From an uncultured Alphaproteobacteria bacterium (GTDB lineage: Bacteria > Pseudomonadota > Alphaproteobacteria > UBA6615), in the NCBI GenBank assembly GCA_943787745.1, contig CALSNJ010000005.1:234455-298454 (forward strand): a stretch of DNA of 64,000 nt, in the 5' to 3' direction. Below the pieces are notes generated by a model that saw only the letters and a list, made by a program, of their open reading frames with translations, was not told the origin of the DNA and searched no databases. How positions within the stretch are numbered: position 1 is the stretch's first letter; each line of letters opens with the position of its first letter. Made by a program: the position numbers and the translations under genes. This document shows, piece by piece, positions 26,795 through 35,857 of the stretch.

Positions 26795-27249
26795 CCGATA
26801 CACGAAATTTTCAGTACCGACCTGAAAAGGCCAATTCGGAGTATAATTACCGCCAACCATTGTGGTTCTGGTTTCCAGCCGCGGTAGCTGTTCCATACCT
26901 CCTAGGGTTACTCGTTCAGGAACTTAATCCAGACAAAGATAACTTGGTCAGCCTCGCTGGTTCTATCCAGCCTTTGGCAGCTCTATTTTTTGTTCCTGTT
27001 GCCTTTGCCATTACTTTTTATCGCAGAGATTCCAATTTCGACAGTTTGGGGCGTGCGGCTGGGCCGTACCTGATTGTCGGCCTGCTTATCGCCCCATTGG
27101 CTGTGTACCTGACTGAGATGTTGGTTTTTGAAACTGAAGACGCGGCAATCGTAGGGTCCCTTGTTTTTGGTTTCCCGTTCTATTTGGCATACGCGGTAGT
27201 TTGCGTGTGCATATTCATCCTGATCTTGTTCAAGCGAAATCGTTTCTGA
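26791..27249 (+). CDS. Hypothetical four-helix membrane protein
   Basis: A 152-residue protein with a hydrophilic N terminus of about 24 residues, then about four membrane segments (WFWFPAAVAVPYLLGLL, LAALFFVPVAFAITF, YLIVGLLIAPLAVYL, FYLAYAVVCVCIFILILF) and a basic end KRNRF. It starts at a GTG overlapping the fdhD stop. The base composition is visibly more AT-rich than fdhD and mobA on either side, which suggests later acquisition. I do not recognise the family. Confidence 0.6.
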   Translation: MTDTRNFQYRPEKANSEYNYRQPLWFWFPAAVAVPYLLGLLVQELNPDKDNLVSLAGSIQPLAALFFVPVAFAITFYRRDSNFDSLGRAAGPYLIVGLLIAPLAVYLTEMLVFETEDAAIVGSLVFGFPFYLAYAVVCVCIFILILFKRNRF

Positions 27250-27335
27250 CTGGGCGAGGTGGATGACGTGGTCGCTATAATGGAGTTCTTTTGCATCAGG
27301 GCGTACTCGACGGATGCAATGAAATCTAAGAATCT

Positions 27336-27965
27336 ATGAACATCCTCGGCGTCATCCTCGCGGGCGGGCAGGCGCGGCGGCTGGGGGGCGGCGACAAGGC
27401 GCTGACGGAGCTCGCCGGGAAGCCGTTGCTCGCCCACGCCATCGAGCGGCTCGCGCCGCAGGTCTCCGATATCATCATCAACGCCAATGGCGATCCCGCC
27501 CGGTTCGATTCGTTCCGGGTGCCGGTCGTGGCCGACACGGTGGAGGGGTTTGCCGGGCCGCTCGCGGGCGTGCTCGCGGGGATGGACTGGGCGGCGGTGA
27601 ACGCGCCCGACTGCGAATGGATCGTCACCTGCGCCACCGATGCGCCGTTCTTTCCGGGAGACCTTGTGGCGCGGCTGGTTGCGGCTGTTGCTGAGGGTGC
27701 GGACATGGCTTGCGCGGAAACGAACGGCCGGACTCACCCGGTTTTCGGGCTTTGGCCGGTGCGGCTGCGCGCGGATCTGCGCCACGCGCTGGTGGTCGAG
27801 GACATTCGCAAGGTGGATCGATGGACCGCGCGCTATGCGCTGGCTGAAGTTTCGTTTCCCGTTCAGGTGGTGGATCCGTTCTTCAACATCAACCGTCCTG
27901 AGGATGTATCTGAGGCGGAACGAATTGTGGCGGATTTGAACAGTTCTAAGGCCTGTTCGTTGTGA
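27336..27965 (+). CDS. mobA: Molybdenum cofactor guanylyltransferase MobA
   Basis: A 209-residue nucleotidyltransferase with the GTP-binding loop LAGGQARRLGGGDKAL at the N terminus, GPLAGVLAGMDWA, CATDAPFFP (metal aspartate) and NINRPED at the end. It adds GMP to molybdopterin to make the MGD cofactor used by DMSO-reductase-family enzymes, including the formate dehydrogenase here. Intact and normal length. Confidence 0.95.
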   Translation: MNILGVILAGGQARRLGGGDKALTELAGKPLLAHAIERLAPQVSDIIINANGDPARFDSFRVPVVADTVEGFAGPLAGVLAGMDWAAVNAPDCEWIVTCATDAPFFPGDLVARLVAAVAEGADMACAETNGRTHPVFGLWPVRLRADLRHALVVEDIRKVDRWTARYALAEVSFPVQVVDPFFNINRPEDVSEAERIVADLNSSKACSL

Positions 27966-28319
27966 ATTGACTCTTTGTTGTAGAGTCACTCTAATCCGCG
28001 ACACAATTACTCACCCCAGCGAGAAATGGGGTGATGCACGCAAGCCGAAATTAATTTGGCGGTGTGCTTTACGGCCCGAGGGAGGGGAGGAGAGTGGAGC
28101 AAAGTTTGGACGGCGCCTGCGCCAGTCCAGCGGGATAAAGGGGGGACAAAAAGACCTGCCCGTAGAAAATGCTCTGTCTTAAAATTGTGGGGTCCGGTGT
28201 GTTCATTCGCGCCGGCCCTTTTTCTTTTGCAGTAGGCGCTAACCCACCTCACCCGGCTCGCGGCCGCTCGGCACACTCTCCTCCCATGGGGAGGAGAGGG
28301 CCGGGGTGAGGTGGGGGCG
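27966..28319. other. Intergenic region after mobA
   Basis: About 350 bp with no convincing gene. It ends with a palindromic repeat (28236-28316) related to the pair at 25748-25880, with CCCACCTCACCC and GGGTGAGGTGGGGG as outer inverted arms and CTCTCCTCCC-ATG-GGGAGGAGAG inside. The remainder holds no motif that I can interpret. Confidence 0.6.
28236..28316. repeat. Palindromic repeat of the GGAGGAGAGGG type
   Basis: Outer arms CCCACCTCACCC and GGGTGAGGTGGG are complementary and enclose an inner CTCCTCCC/GGGAGGAG hairpin. It belongs to the same family as 25748-25880 and lies at the 3' end of the cupin gene. Confidence 0.7.
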
Positions 28320-28874
28320 CTAGGCCCCCGCGACCTCTTTCAGATTGCCCTCGTCATCGACTTCCAGTCCGGTTTCCCGGGCGCGATCGATCACGCTTGG
28401 ATGCCAGGACACCTTGCCCGCGTCGGGGCCGCCGACAATCGCCAGCATCAAGGCATCGGGTTCGCCCGAGATACAGCGAAAGCCACGATAGATTCCCGTT
28501 GGGACGCTGACCACGTCGAGTGGTTCCAGCGCGATGGCGCGTTCCTCTTCGTCTTCCAGCCAGACAACCTCCCAGGTTCCTTTCATGGGGACGAAGACTT
28601 CCTCGGTCTGATGCACATGGAAGGCCGGGCCTGACCCGCTGCCCGCATGGGCCTTGTTGTAGACCAGAGAAAACCCATGGGCGCTGCCGAGCTTGGGCTC
28701 AAGCGCGGGATCATCCGTATTCTCGGTCACATTCATGCCGATCACGTTGACGATTTCACGTTCATGGCCGGGCAGGCGCTGGTCGAGATAGGCCAGATCG
28801 GAGCCGTTGCAATCCGCGTAACGCACGACGTGGCGGGCTTCCATATCGGCGGTCGAAATCTTTGGCGTGGTCAT
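28320..28874 (-). CDS. Cupin-domain protein
   Basis: A 184-residue protein with a cupin core: AFHVHQTEEVFVPMKGTW supplies the two-histidine and glutamate metal motif, and VSVPTGIYRGFRC the second motif. The N terminus contains a further conserved-looking segment, YADCNGSDLAYLDQRLPGHE. Cupins of this kind are dioxygenases, isomerases or sensors; no closer call is possible. Single gene, flanked on both sides by repeats. Confidence 0.75.
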   Translation of the reverse strand: MTTPKISTADMEARHVVRYADCNGSDLAYLDQRLPGHEREIVNVIGMNVTENTDDPALEPKLGSAHGFSLVYNKAHAGSGSGPAFHVHQTEEVFVPMKGTWEVVWLEDEEERAIALEPLDVVSVPTGIYRGFRCISGEPDALMLAIVGGPDAGKVSWHPSVIDRARETGLEVDDEGNLKEVAGA

Positions 28875-28950
28875 GGTGTTTCCTCCGGTTTGTACGGGGA
28901 GTTTCGGGTGGTGGGGGATGGTGTGTCAATTCATCAGCGTTATATCATTC

Positions 28951-29033
28951 GTCATACGCGGACTTGATCCGCGTATCTCGTCGCGGTCGCGATGTGTGGT
29001 TGAAAAGATGCCCGGATCAAGTCCGGGCATGAC
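28951..29033. repeat. GGACTTGATCC / GGATCAAGTCC palindromic repeat, copy 1
   Basis: Two adjacent palindromes, ATACGCGGACTTGATCCGCG.. and ATGCCCGGATCAAGTCCGGG.., flanked by GTCAT and ATGAC. A second copy lies at 31995-32067. This type is widespread between alphaproteobacterial genes. Confidence 0.8.
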
Positions 29034-29074
29034 GGTTAGAGGGTTGCTCCGCTACTTGTCGGAAAACAAATGTC

Positions 29075-29156
29075 GTCATTGCGAGCCGAAGGCGAAGCAA
29101 TCCAGGGCGGAGATGCTGGATTGCCTCGTTGGCGCGTTGCGCCGCCTCGCAATGAC
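29075..29156. repeat. GTCATTGCGAG-type palindromic repeat
   Basis: Arms GTCATTGCGAGCC..GCAATCCAG and CTGGATTGCC..CTCGCAATGAC are complementary. It is the same family as the repeats around the GIY-YIG gene but in the opposite arm order, and it abuts the 3' end of fdhA. Confidence 0.8.
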
Positions 29157-29165
29157 GTTTGAGGT

Positions 29166-31934
29166 TTACTCTGCAGCCTTGCGTTCGCTCGCTTCAACTT
29201 TCGCCGCGCAGAACTTGAACTCCGGGATTTTTCCGAACGGATCGAGCTGCGGGTTGGTGAGCAGGTTGGCCGCGGCCTCGGCGAAGCAGAAGGGGATGAA
29301 GACCATGCCTTCGGGCACGTCGCGATCCGCACGGGCTGTGATCTCGACGGTGCCGCGCCGTGTGCTGACCTGAATGGGGTCGCCGGGCCAGATATCCAGG
29401 CGCTTCATTTCGCGGGGGTGGAGTGAAGCCACCGCTTCGGGCTCCAGCGCGTCGAGGACGGTGGCACGGCGTGTGATTGCACCCGTATGCCAGTGTTCGA
29501 GCATGCGCCCGGTGGACAGCACCATCGGATAGGCGTCGTCGGGCAGCTCGTCGGGCGCGACCAGTTCGGTCGGCACGAACTTGCCGCGACCGGCTCTGGG
29601 TCGGGAAGCCGGTGGCGAACATGATCTCGGTGCCCGGGCCGTCATCATCGCAGGGGTAGGTGACGGCATCTTCCTGTCTCGAGGCGGTCCCAGCTGATCC
29701 CGCCGATGGAGTTCATGGCCTGACGCAGTTCTTCGTAGACATCCTTCGGGCTGTCATAGGTCCAGCCGAGGTCCAGACCGTTGGCGAGGTCCTGAATGAT
29801 CGCCCAGTCGGCGCGGGCTTCGCCGGGCGGGTCGAACGCCGGGCGGCCCATCTGCACCTGACGGTTGGTGTTGGTCACGGTGCCGGTTTTCTCGGGCCAG
29901 GCCGAAGCGGGCAGGATGACATCGGCGTGGAAGGCCGTCTCGGTCAGGAAAATCTCCTGCACCACGAGGTGATCGAGTGCGGCCAGACCCTGACGCGCAT
30001 GGTGCTGGTCCGGGTCTGACATGGCGGGGTTCTCACCCATCACATACATGGCTCGAATGTCGCCTTCGCGGGCGGCATCCATGATTTCGACGACGGTCAG
30101 GCCGGGGTCGGGATTGAGGTCCTCGATCTTCCAGAGTTTCTCGAACCGCGCCCGGGCCGCCGGGTCGGCAACGCTCTGATAGTCCGGGAAGACCATCGGG
30201 ATCAGGCCTGCGTCAGAGGCACCCTGCACATTGTTCTGGCCACGCAGCGGGTGGAGACCCGTGCCCGGGCGGCCGACCTGTCCGGTCATCAGCGCCAGCG
30301 AGATCAGGCAACGGGCGTTGTCGGTGCCGTGCACGCTTTGTGAGATGCCCATGCCCCAGAAGATGATCGAGCGTTCTGAAGTGGCATAGATCCGCGCAAC
30401 ACTACGGATGGTCTCGGCGTCGATGCCGCAGACTTCGGCCATTTTGTCGGGTGTGAAGTCTGCGAGTGAGTCCCGCAGCGCCTCATACCCTTCGGTGTAG
30501 CCGCTGATGTACTGGTCATCGACGAGGTCTTCTTCGACGATGGTGTGCATCATCGCATTGAGCAGCGCGACATCGGTGCCGGGCTTGAACTGCAGGAAGT
30601 GATCGGCATGCCGGGTCAGGGCGTAGCCGCGCGGGTCCATCAGGATCAGCTTGGCGCCACGCTTGGCGGCGGCCTTGAGAAAGGTGGCGGCGACCGGGTG
30701 GTTCTCGGTCGGGCGTGCGCCAATGACGATGATGCAATCGCTGTCTTCGGCGGCTGTGAAGGGCGCGGTGACCGCACCAGACCCGATGGTCTCCATCAGG
30801 GCTGCCACAGAGCTCGCGTGGCAAAGCCGGGTGCAGTGATCGACATTGTTGGTCCGGAATGCGGTGCGGATCAGCTTCTGGAAAAGATAGGCTTCTTCGT
30901 TGGAGCCTTTGGCCGAGCCGAATCCGGCAATTGCATCGCCACCATGTTCGTCGCGGGTCTTTGCGAGGCCCGAGGCGGCAAGCGCGAGCGCTTCCGTCCC
31001 AGCTGGCTTCGCGGAAATGTGTCGAAGGGTCAGACGGGTCAACTTCGTCGTCCCAGCGTTTGCCGACACCGTCCTTGCGGATCAACGGAACCGTCAGCCG
31101 ATCGGCGTGGTGCACGTAGTCCAGCCCGAAGCGGCCCTTCACACAAAGGCGCTGTTCATTGGCCGGACCGTCGCGGCCATCGACCTTGATGATCTTGTCG
31201 TCTTTCAGGTGATAGGTGACCTGACAGCCCACACCGCAGAACGGACAGATGCTGTCTACGGTCTTGTCGGCGGCGCCGACGCCCACGCCAGCTTCATCAA
31301 CCATAGTGGCGGGCAGCAGCGCGCCGGTCGGACAGGCCTGCACGCATTCCCCGCAGGCCACGCAGGTGGATTCGCCCATCGGGTCGTCGAAATCGAAGAC
31401 AATTTTCGAATCCGCCCCCCGCATGGCCATCCCGATCACATCGTTGGACTGCACTTCCCGGCAGGCACGGACACACAGGTTGCAGTGAATGCAGGCGTCG
31501 AGGTTCACCGCCATTGCGGCATGGCTCATATCGGGGGCTGGGGTGTCGCGGCCCGGGAACCGGCTTCCGGTCACGGCGGTGCGATCGGCCCATTGCCAGA
31601 ATTTGGAATCACCGTCATGCGCCGTGGCACGATCGGGCTGGTCGGCAACGAGCAGTTCGAGCACCATCTCGCGCGCTTTCGTGGCGCGTTCGGCCTGGGT
31701 GTCGACCACCATGCCCTCGGTTGGCTGGCGCAGGCAGGACGCGGCCAACACGCGCTCGCCCTCCACATGGACCATGCAGGCGCGGCAATTGCCGTCGGCC
31801 CGGTAACCGGGCTCGGGCGCATAGCAAAGATGTGGGATATCCACGCCTTCACGCGCGGCGACTTGCCAGATGGTTTCATCGGGCGCGGCCTCGACCTGGT
31901 TGCCGTCGAGGGTGAAGGAGATGCGTTCGCTCAT
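29166..31934 (-). pseudogene. fdhA: NAD-dependent formate dehydrogenase alpha subunit, broken by three single-base insertions
   Basis: A catalytic subunit of about 921 residues if repaired. In order: a [2Fe-2S] ferredoxin domain (HLCYAPEPGY..CRAC), two 4Fe-4S motifs (CNLCVRAC; CVACGECVQACPTGA), the CPFCGVGC cluster of the Mo/W-bisMGD enzyme, and the active-site TRLCHASS, where cysteine rather than selenocysteine ligates the metal. Frame breaks lie near 31007 (extra G), 29679 (extra A in CTCGAGACAGG) and 29599 (extra C). Removing one base at each restores SWDEALALAASG, LEQEDAVTYPC and GRGKFVPTELV; net frame is restored. The ATG at 31934 is preferred to 31964. Its electron partner is the fused subunit at 35858. 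Confidence 0.88.
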
Positions 31935-31994
31935 GACGGAAACAGCGTGCCGTGCGGAGGACATGGTTGTCCAGTTTCCAAACAGCCCAAAGTC

Positions 31995-32067
31995 GTCATA
32001 CGCGGACTTGATCCGCGTATCTCGTCTCGGTTCGAGTTAAGATGCCCGGGTCAGGCCCGGGCATGAC
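31995..32067. repeat. GGACTTGATCC / GGGTCAGGCCC palindromic repeat, copy 2
   Basis: Same organisation as 28951-29033: GTCATACGCGG..CCGCGTATC followed by ATGCCCGGG..CCCGGGCATGAC. It lies between fdhA and the FKBP gene, so the broken fdhA is bracketed by members of these repeat families. Confidence 0.8.
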
Positions 32068-32085
32068 GATTAATGAGTAAGGGCT

Positions 32086-32529
32086 CTACTGAATTTCGAG
32101 CAGTTCCACGTCGAACATCAGTGTGGCGTTCGGCGGAATGACGCCGCCGGCACCGCTGGCGCCATAGCCGAGATCGGGCTTGAGGATCAGGGTGCGCTTG
32201 CCGCCGGGCTGCATACCCGCCACACCTTCGTCCCATCCCTTGATGACGCGTCCGGCGCCGAGCGGGAAGGTGAAGGGCTGACCGCGGTCAACGGAGCTGT
32301 CGAACTTGGCGCCTTTTTCCCCATCATTGTAGAGCCAGCCGGTGTAATGCACAGCCACGTTGTCGCCCGCCTTGGCGGCATCGCCAGAGCCGACTTCGTG
32401 CTCGATATACTGCAAGCCGCTCGATGTGGTGGTGGTCTCTTGTGCGTCGGAATTTTCGGTCATTTTAAATACCAGTGCCGCGACAAGAACCGCCGCAGAC
32501 ATCCATTTTGTGAGGTGGAGGGGAAACAT
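32086..32529 (-). CDS. FKBP-type peptidyl-prolyl cis-trans isomerase
   Basis: A 147-residue protein with a hydrophobic N-terminal segment (MSAAVLVAALVF), likely a membrane anchor or signal, then one FKBP domain: VAVHYTGWLYNDGEKGAKFD, FPLGAGRVIKGWDEGVAGM, PDLGYGASGAGGVIPPNATL, FDVELL. It should speed prolyl isomerisation of exported proteins. A second in-frame ATG at 32463 would remove the hydrophobic segment and give a cytosolic form. Confidence 0.9.
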   Translation of the reverse strand: MFPLHLTKWMSAAVLVAALVFKMTENSDAQETTTTSSGLQYIEHEVGSGDAAKAGDNVAVHYTGWLYNDGEKGAKFDSSVDRGQPFTFPLGAGRVIKGWDEGVAGMQPGGKRTLILKPDLGYGASGAGGVIPPNATLMFDVELLEIQ

Positions 32530-32633
32530 CTAATGGAACCTCGTTGAATTTGAAAGGTGTGTGCCTGGGAAAGCAGGGCCAAGCCTGAATTTAGCCCGGC
32601 CCTGCATTCGCCTGAAATGAATTGCGCGTGATT

Positions 32634-33086
32634 TTAGGTGTTTGCAGACCGCAATACACCCCTTTGACGCGCACTGGTCAGGGCATGGCCCGAATAGCGT
32701 CCCATGCCATTGGTTTGCTCAAGGAAATCAAACTTTTCATAGAAGGATTCCTTTCCAAAAACCGTGGTTAGAAAAATCCGCTCAAACGGGAGCCGTTCAA
32801 GCAGCCGCTCCATGATCATGCGTCCCGCACCATTGCCCTGATGATCAGGCGCGATGACCACATCAAACACCGAGGCATAGAACACGCCATCTGACGTCGC
32901 GCGCGCCGCGCCGACCAACATCTCCCCCTTGAACGCAAAGACCGCCGCATAGCTGCCGTGAAAGGCGCGTGCGATGTCGAACGGTTTGCGATTGAAGAGG
33001 TTCGCGTCTGCCATAATATTGGCAAGGCGCCACCAGTCGATGGTGGAGAGGTCTTCGCTCAGTCTGTACGCGTCATGGTCTTGCAT
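32634..33086 (-). CDS. GNAT-family N-acetyltransferase
   Basis: A 150-residue acetyltransferase with the acetyl-CoA loop VIAPDHQGNGAGRMIMERLL (Q-x-x-G-x-G/A form) near residue 90, followed by the KESFYEKFDF beta-bulge segment typical of GNAT. The substrate is unknown. Upstream on the same strand lie a short open frame and a terminator-like hairpin that may form a leader. Confidence 0.82.
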   Translation of the reverse strand: MQDHDAYRLSEDLSTIDWWRLANIMADANLFNRKPFDIARAFHGSYAAVFAFKGEMLVGAARATSDGVFYASVFDVVIAPDHQGNGAGRMIMERLLERLPFERIFLTTVFGKESFYEKFDFLEQTNGMGRYSGHALTSARQRGVLRSANT

Positions 33087-33133
33087 GTTCCGGTTCCTGT
33101 TTTTCGGAGTGTTTCGCCGGCTGCATGCACAAA

Positions 33134-33165
33134 AAAACCGCCATGCAAGGGGCCGGCGGTTCTTT
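33134..33165 (-). terminator. Rho-independent terminator-like hairpin upstream of the GNAT gene
   Basis: Arms AACCGCC and GGCGGTT, with a run of seven T on the minus strand after the stem. It lies between a 31-codon frame and the GNAT gene, so it is either an attenuator or the end of a separate small transcript. Confidence 0.6.
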
Positions 33166-33189
33166 TGATCAACTGCGATGTCGTGGTTG

Positions 33190-33285
33190 TCAGGCCATCA
33201 TCACCGCACAAAAGGAACCGCTCACGTTCGCGCGTCGCGCGACATGTTTCCAAATCGGATTCATCTTGGCAGTTCGGTTGATCAT
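33190..33285 (-). CDS. Possible 31-residue small ORF or leader peptide
   Basis: ATG at 33285 preceded by AAAAGGCG, encoding MINRTAKMNPIWKHVARRAN and a short tail before TGA at 33190-33192. A terminator hairpin with seven T follows within 30 bp, then the GNAT gene on the same strand. The arrangement resembles a leader peptide with attenuator, or a tiny independent gene. No homology is known to me; coding is unproven. Confidence 0.3.
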   Translation of the reverse strand: MINRTAKMNPIWKHVARRANVSGSFCAVMMA

Positions 33286-33384
33286 GGGCGCCTTTTAGGC
33301 GCGGGCGCCGATAGCGTCAAGCGTTGACGTTGATCTCGCGGCGGCGTCAACTTCCTGACATGCAAAATCACGGGGGACAGAAGG

Positions 33385-34070
33385 ATGACTGAAGAGAAAG
33401 TCGGCGAGTACCTTCCAGACGATCCACGCTACGGGAAGAATGCCGAAGAACTGCGCCAGTACTACAGCCAGAAGCCTGCGCAATGGGTGATCTTTGCGTG
33501 GGACAGACCAGATGCTGCAGAATTGCGCGCGGCCCATTTGAAGGCCCAGAAGCAGTACGCCCGCGACCTTGGTGAGCGTCTGGTCGGCTATGGCCATATC
33601 GTCACCGAGGACGGATCACAGACCCAGGCCACCACGTGGTTTGTGCAGCTCGATGACCGGGCGGTGGCCGATGCATTCATCGCCAATGATCCGCTGGCTC
33701 TTGCCGGCGTCTATGAGCGGGTCGAGGTCAAGCGCTGGTCCAACAGCTTCATCAAGCGGGCATCTGAATACCCGCGAAAAGGTCTCGAGCAGTATTTTTA
33801 CACCGGCTCGAAGATCGAGAGATGCTGTCCGCTTTTATCGCCGAGCATCTCCACGCTCACGAAAGCTATTTCAAGTCCTTCGAAGACAGCTTCATATTTA
33901 GGGGACCGCTGCGCTCACCGGACGGGATGGTCAATGTCGGAACGGCACTGTTGATCGAGTTGCCGGACCGCGCCGCAGCTGAAAGTTTCTGGAACAACGA
34001 ACCTTTCGCGGCAAACGGCGGCTATCAGGATGATTCCCGCATGTATCGATGGGTTTTCGGCGACGAATGA
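33385..34070 (+). pseudogene. Tandem YCII-domain protein, frameshifted in the second domain
   Basis: The first frame encodes one YCII-like dimeric alpha-beta domain (WVIFAWDRPDAAELRAAHL..DPLALAGVYERVEVKRW) and the opening strand of a second, EQYFYTGSK. The second domain continues in another frame from 33822: AEHLHAHESYFKSFEDSFIF, RGPLRSPDG, YRWVFGDE. One missing base near 33820 explains the split; because an ATG occurs right there, translation of a separate 82-residue second domain is also possible. YCII proteins are of mostly unknown function, some with lyase-like activity. Confidence 0.65.
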
Positions 34071-34166
34071 ATGGGGTAAGAAGCCGACTGAATTGTCTTC
34101 GGGGGAGGACGTTTTGAGAAAAAATTCATTTTGATCGTACGGGGTTGATGCCTGCTCACGGTTGAA

Positions 34167-35801
34167 GTGACCCACTTTGGGAGCAAGTTGATTAACGAAC
34201 CAGTAGACCCCCCTCCGCTGGCGAGTCTTGCTGTCGACACGGCCGCCTGGGAGCTGATCGAAGATCCGATCTGGGTCTTCGACCTCGACCACTATCGCGT
34301 TGTCTGGGCGAATGCCGCAGGTCTGGAGCTCTGGCGTTCAGAAGCGCTCGAGGAACTGCAGTCCCGGGACATGAGTGATTTGTCCGATATCGCAAAAGCT
34401 CTTCTGGGGGAATATGCGGACGGATTTGCGTTAAACAAAAGTTTTGAAGCGACTTGGACATTGCACCCTCGCAATGCAGAAGTTCGTGTGCGCTATCGAT
34501 GCTGTGGTGTGTCTGCCACGGATGGACGGACGTTGATGCTGGTCCACTGTATTGGTGTTGAGGGACGTAATAGCCGCGTAACCGAGCGCCTGGATCGGTC
34601 GGACGAATTGATCGAGGTTCGAGAGCAGCTTGCCCACGCCGAGGCACGGTATCGGGCATTCGCGGAAGCGGGTTCAGACTGGCTTTGGGAAACGGATCAG
34701 GATCAAAAGTTTGTCTACTATTCGTCGAAAGTGGCGAACCACTGGGCTTATTCCTTCGATGACGTGTTGGGAATAACCAGATCGGAATTGATGGAGAAAA
34801 TCGGTGCGGATCCGGATACGGAAGAGGTGCGCGAGAAATGGCTGCAGCATGCTGCAATTCTGGATCAGCAACTTCCCTTTCGTGATCTCGAGTATGCCTA
34901 TGATCGGGGTACGGGAGAAATCGCACACGCCTCGGTGTCTGGCGATCCGATTTTCTCAAAGACGCAGGAATTTCTTGGTTATCGCGGCGTGGGGCGTGAC
35001 ATTACGCGACGTGTGCGGGCCGAAGAACACGGGCGCGAGATGCAACGTGAACGCGATGTCGCTGTGACGGCGAATTCTGTAACCAATCAGTTCCTCGCGA
35101 CAATGAGCCATGAGTTGCGCACGCCTCTCAACGCCATTTTGGGGTTTTCCGAAGTGATGATCGACCAGCTTTTCGGGCCCATGCAGAACAGCAAGTATCA
35201 TGAATACGCGACAGACATCTTTGATAGCGCAAGCCATCTTCTGAGCATTGTTGAAGACCTTTTGAACGTCTCCCGGCTCGATATTTCGGACGCTAATCTG
35301 GATCTCGAACCGATACTCGCACGGCAGTTTGTTGCCGATATTGTGCGTATGACCCGCAGTCTTGCGACGGGGCGCGATCTGCACCTTTCAAATGATATTC
35401 CGGATTCGCAGTTTGTATTTCAAGCTGACCAGCGTGCCCTTCGTCAAGTGATGTTCAACCTGATTTCAAACGCGATCAAGTTTACCGACCGCGATGGACA
35501 GATTGAAATATGTTGCAGACGGGGCGTGGATGGTGCGACCGAAATTGTGGTGCGTGATAACGGGTGTGGCATTCGTGATGTCGATCTGCCGCACATCTTT
35601 GAACCGTTTCACACTGTCGACCCGCGTGTTGCCAAAAAACAGCCGGGAACAGGGCTTGGTCTTTGGGTATGCAAGCGCATTGTCGAGGCCCATCACGGAC
35701 AGATCTATATTGAAAGCGAATTAGGCAAAGGGACCACAGTCACAGTTCGTTTGCCCGAGGGCGAGGTGCGCAAGATCGAACGACATGGAGAGGTCGCCTG
35801 A
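34167..35801 (+). CDS. PAS-domain sensor histidine kinase
   Basis: A 544-residue, soluble-looking histidine kinase. An N-terminal PAS-like region (about 25-130), a short coiled segment, a second PAS domain (about 160-285, YRAFAEAGSDWLWETD..GYRGVGRDIT), then HisKA with the phospho-acceptor H315 in ATMSHELRTPLNAILGFSEV and HATPase_c with FNLISNAIKF, DNGCG and GTGLGLWVCKRIVE. No receiver domain or response regulator gene is adjacent. The H-box is of the PleC/DivJ alphaproteobacterial type. The GTG start at 34167 has no strong ribosome-binding site. Confidence 0.9.
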   Translation: MTHFGSKLINEPVDPPPLASLAVDTAAWELIEDPIWVFDLDHYRVVWANAAGLELWRSEALEELQSRDMSDLSDIAKALLGEYADGFALNKSFEATWTLHPRNAEVRVRYRCCGVSATDGRTLMLVHCIGVEGRNSRVTERLDRSDELIEVREQLAHAEARYRAFAEAGSDWLWETDQDQKFVYYSSKVANHWAYSFDDVLGITRSELMEKIGADPDTEEVREKWLQHAAILDQQLPFRDLEYAYDRGTGEIAHASVSGDPIFSKTQEFLGYRGVGRDITRRVRAEEHGREMQRERDVAVTANSVTNQFLATMSHELRTPLNAILGFSEVMIDQLFGPMQNSKYHEYATDIFDSASHLLSIVEDLLNVSRLDISDANLDLEPILARQFVADIVRMTRSLATGRDLHLSNDIPDSQFVFQADQRALRQVMFNLISNAIKFTDRDGQIEICCRRGVDGATEIVVRDNGCGIRDVDLPHIFEPFHTVDPRVAKKQPGTGLGLWVCKRIVEAHHGQIYIESELGKGTTVTVRLPEGEVRKIERHGEVA

Positions 35802-35857
35802 CCGGGCGTTTACACCTTTAGTAACGCCGAGCAGCGTTTGGGAAAGGTCGTGGGGTG

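Noticed and set aside
30790-30850. Selenocysteine in the formate dehydrogenase active site
   Set aside because: The codon in TRLCHASS is TGC, an ordinary cysteine; no in-frame TGA occurs at the metal-ligand position.
30900-32066. 388-codon plus-strand open frame
   Set aside because: Antisense to fdhA, whose iron-sulfur motifs are unmistakable.
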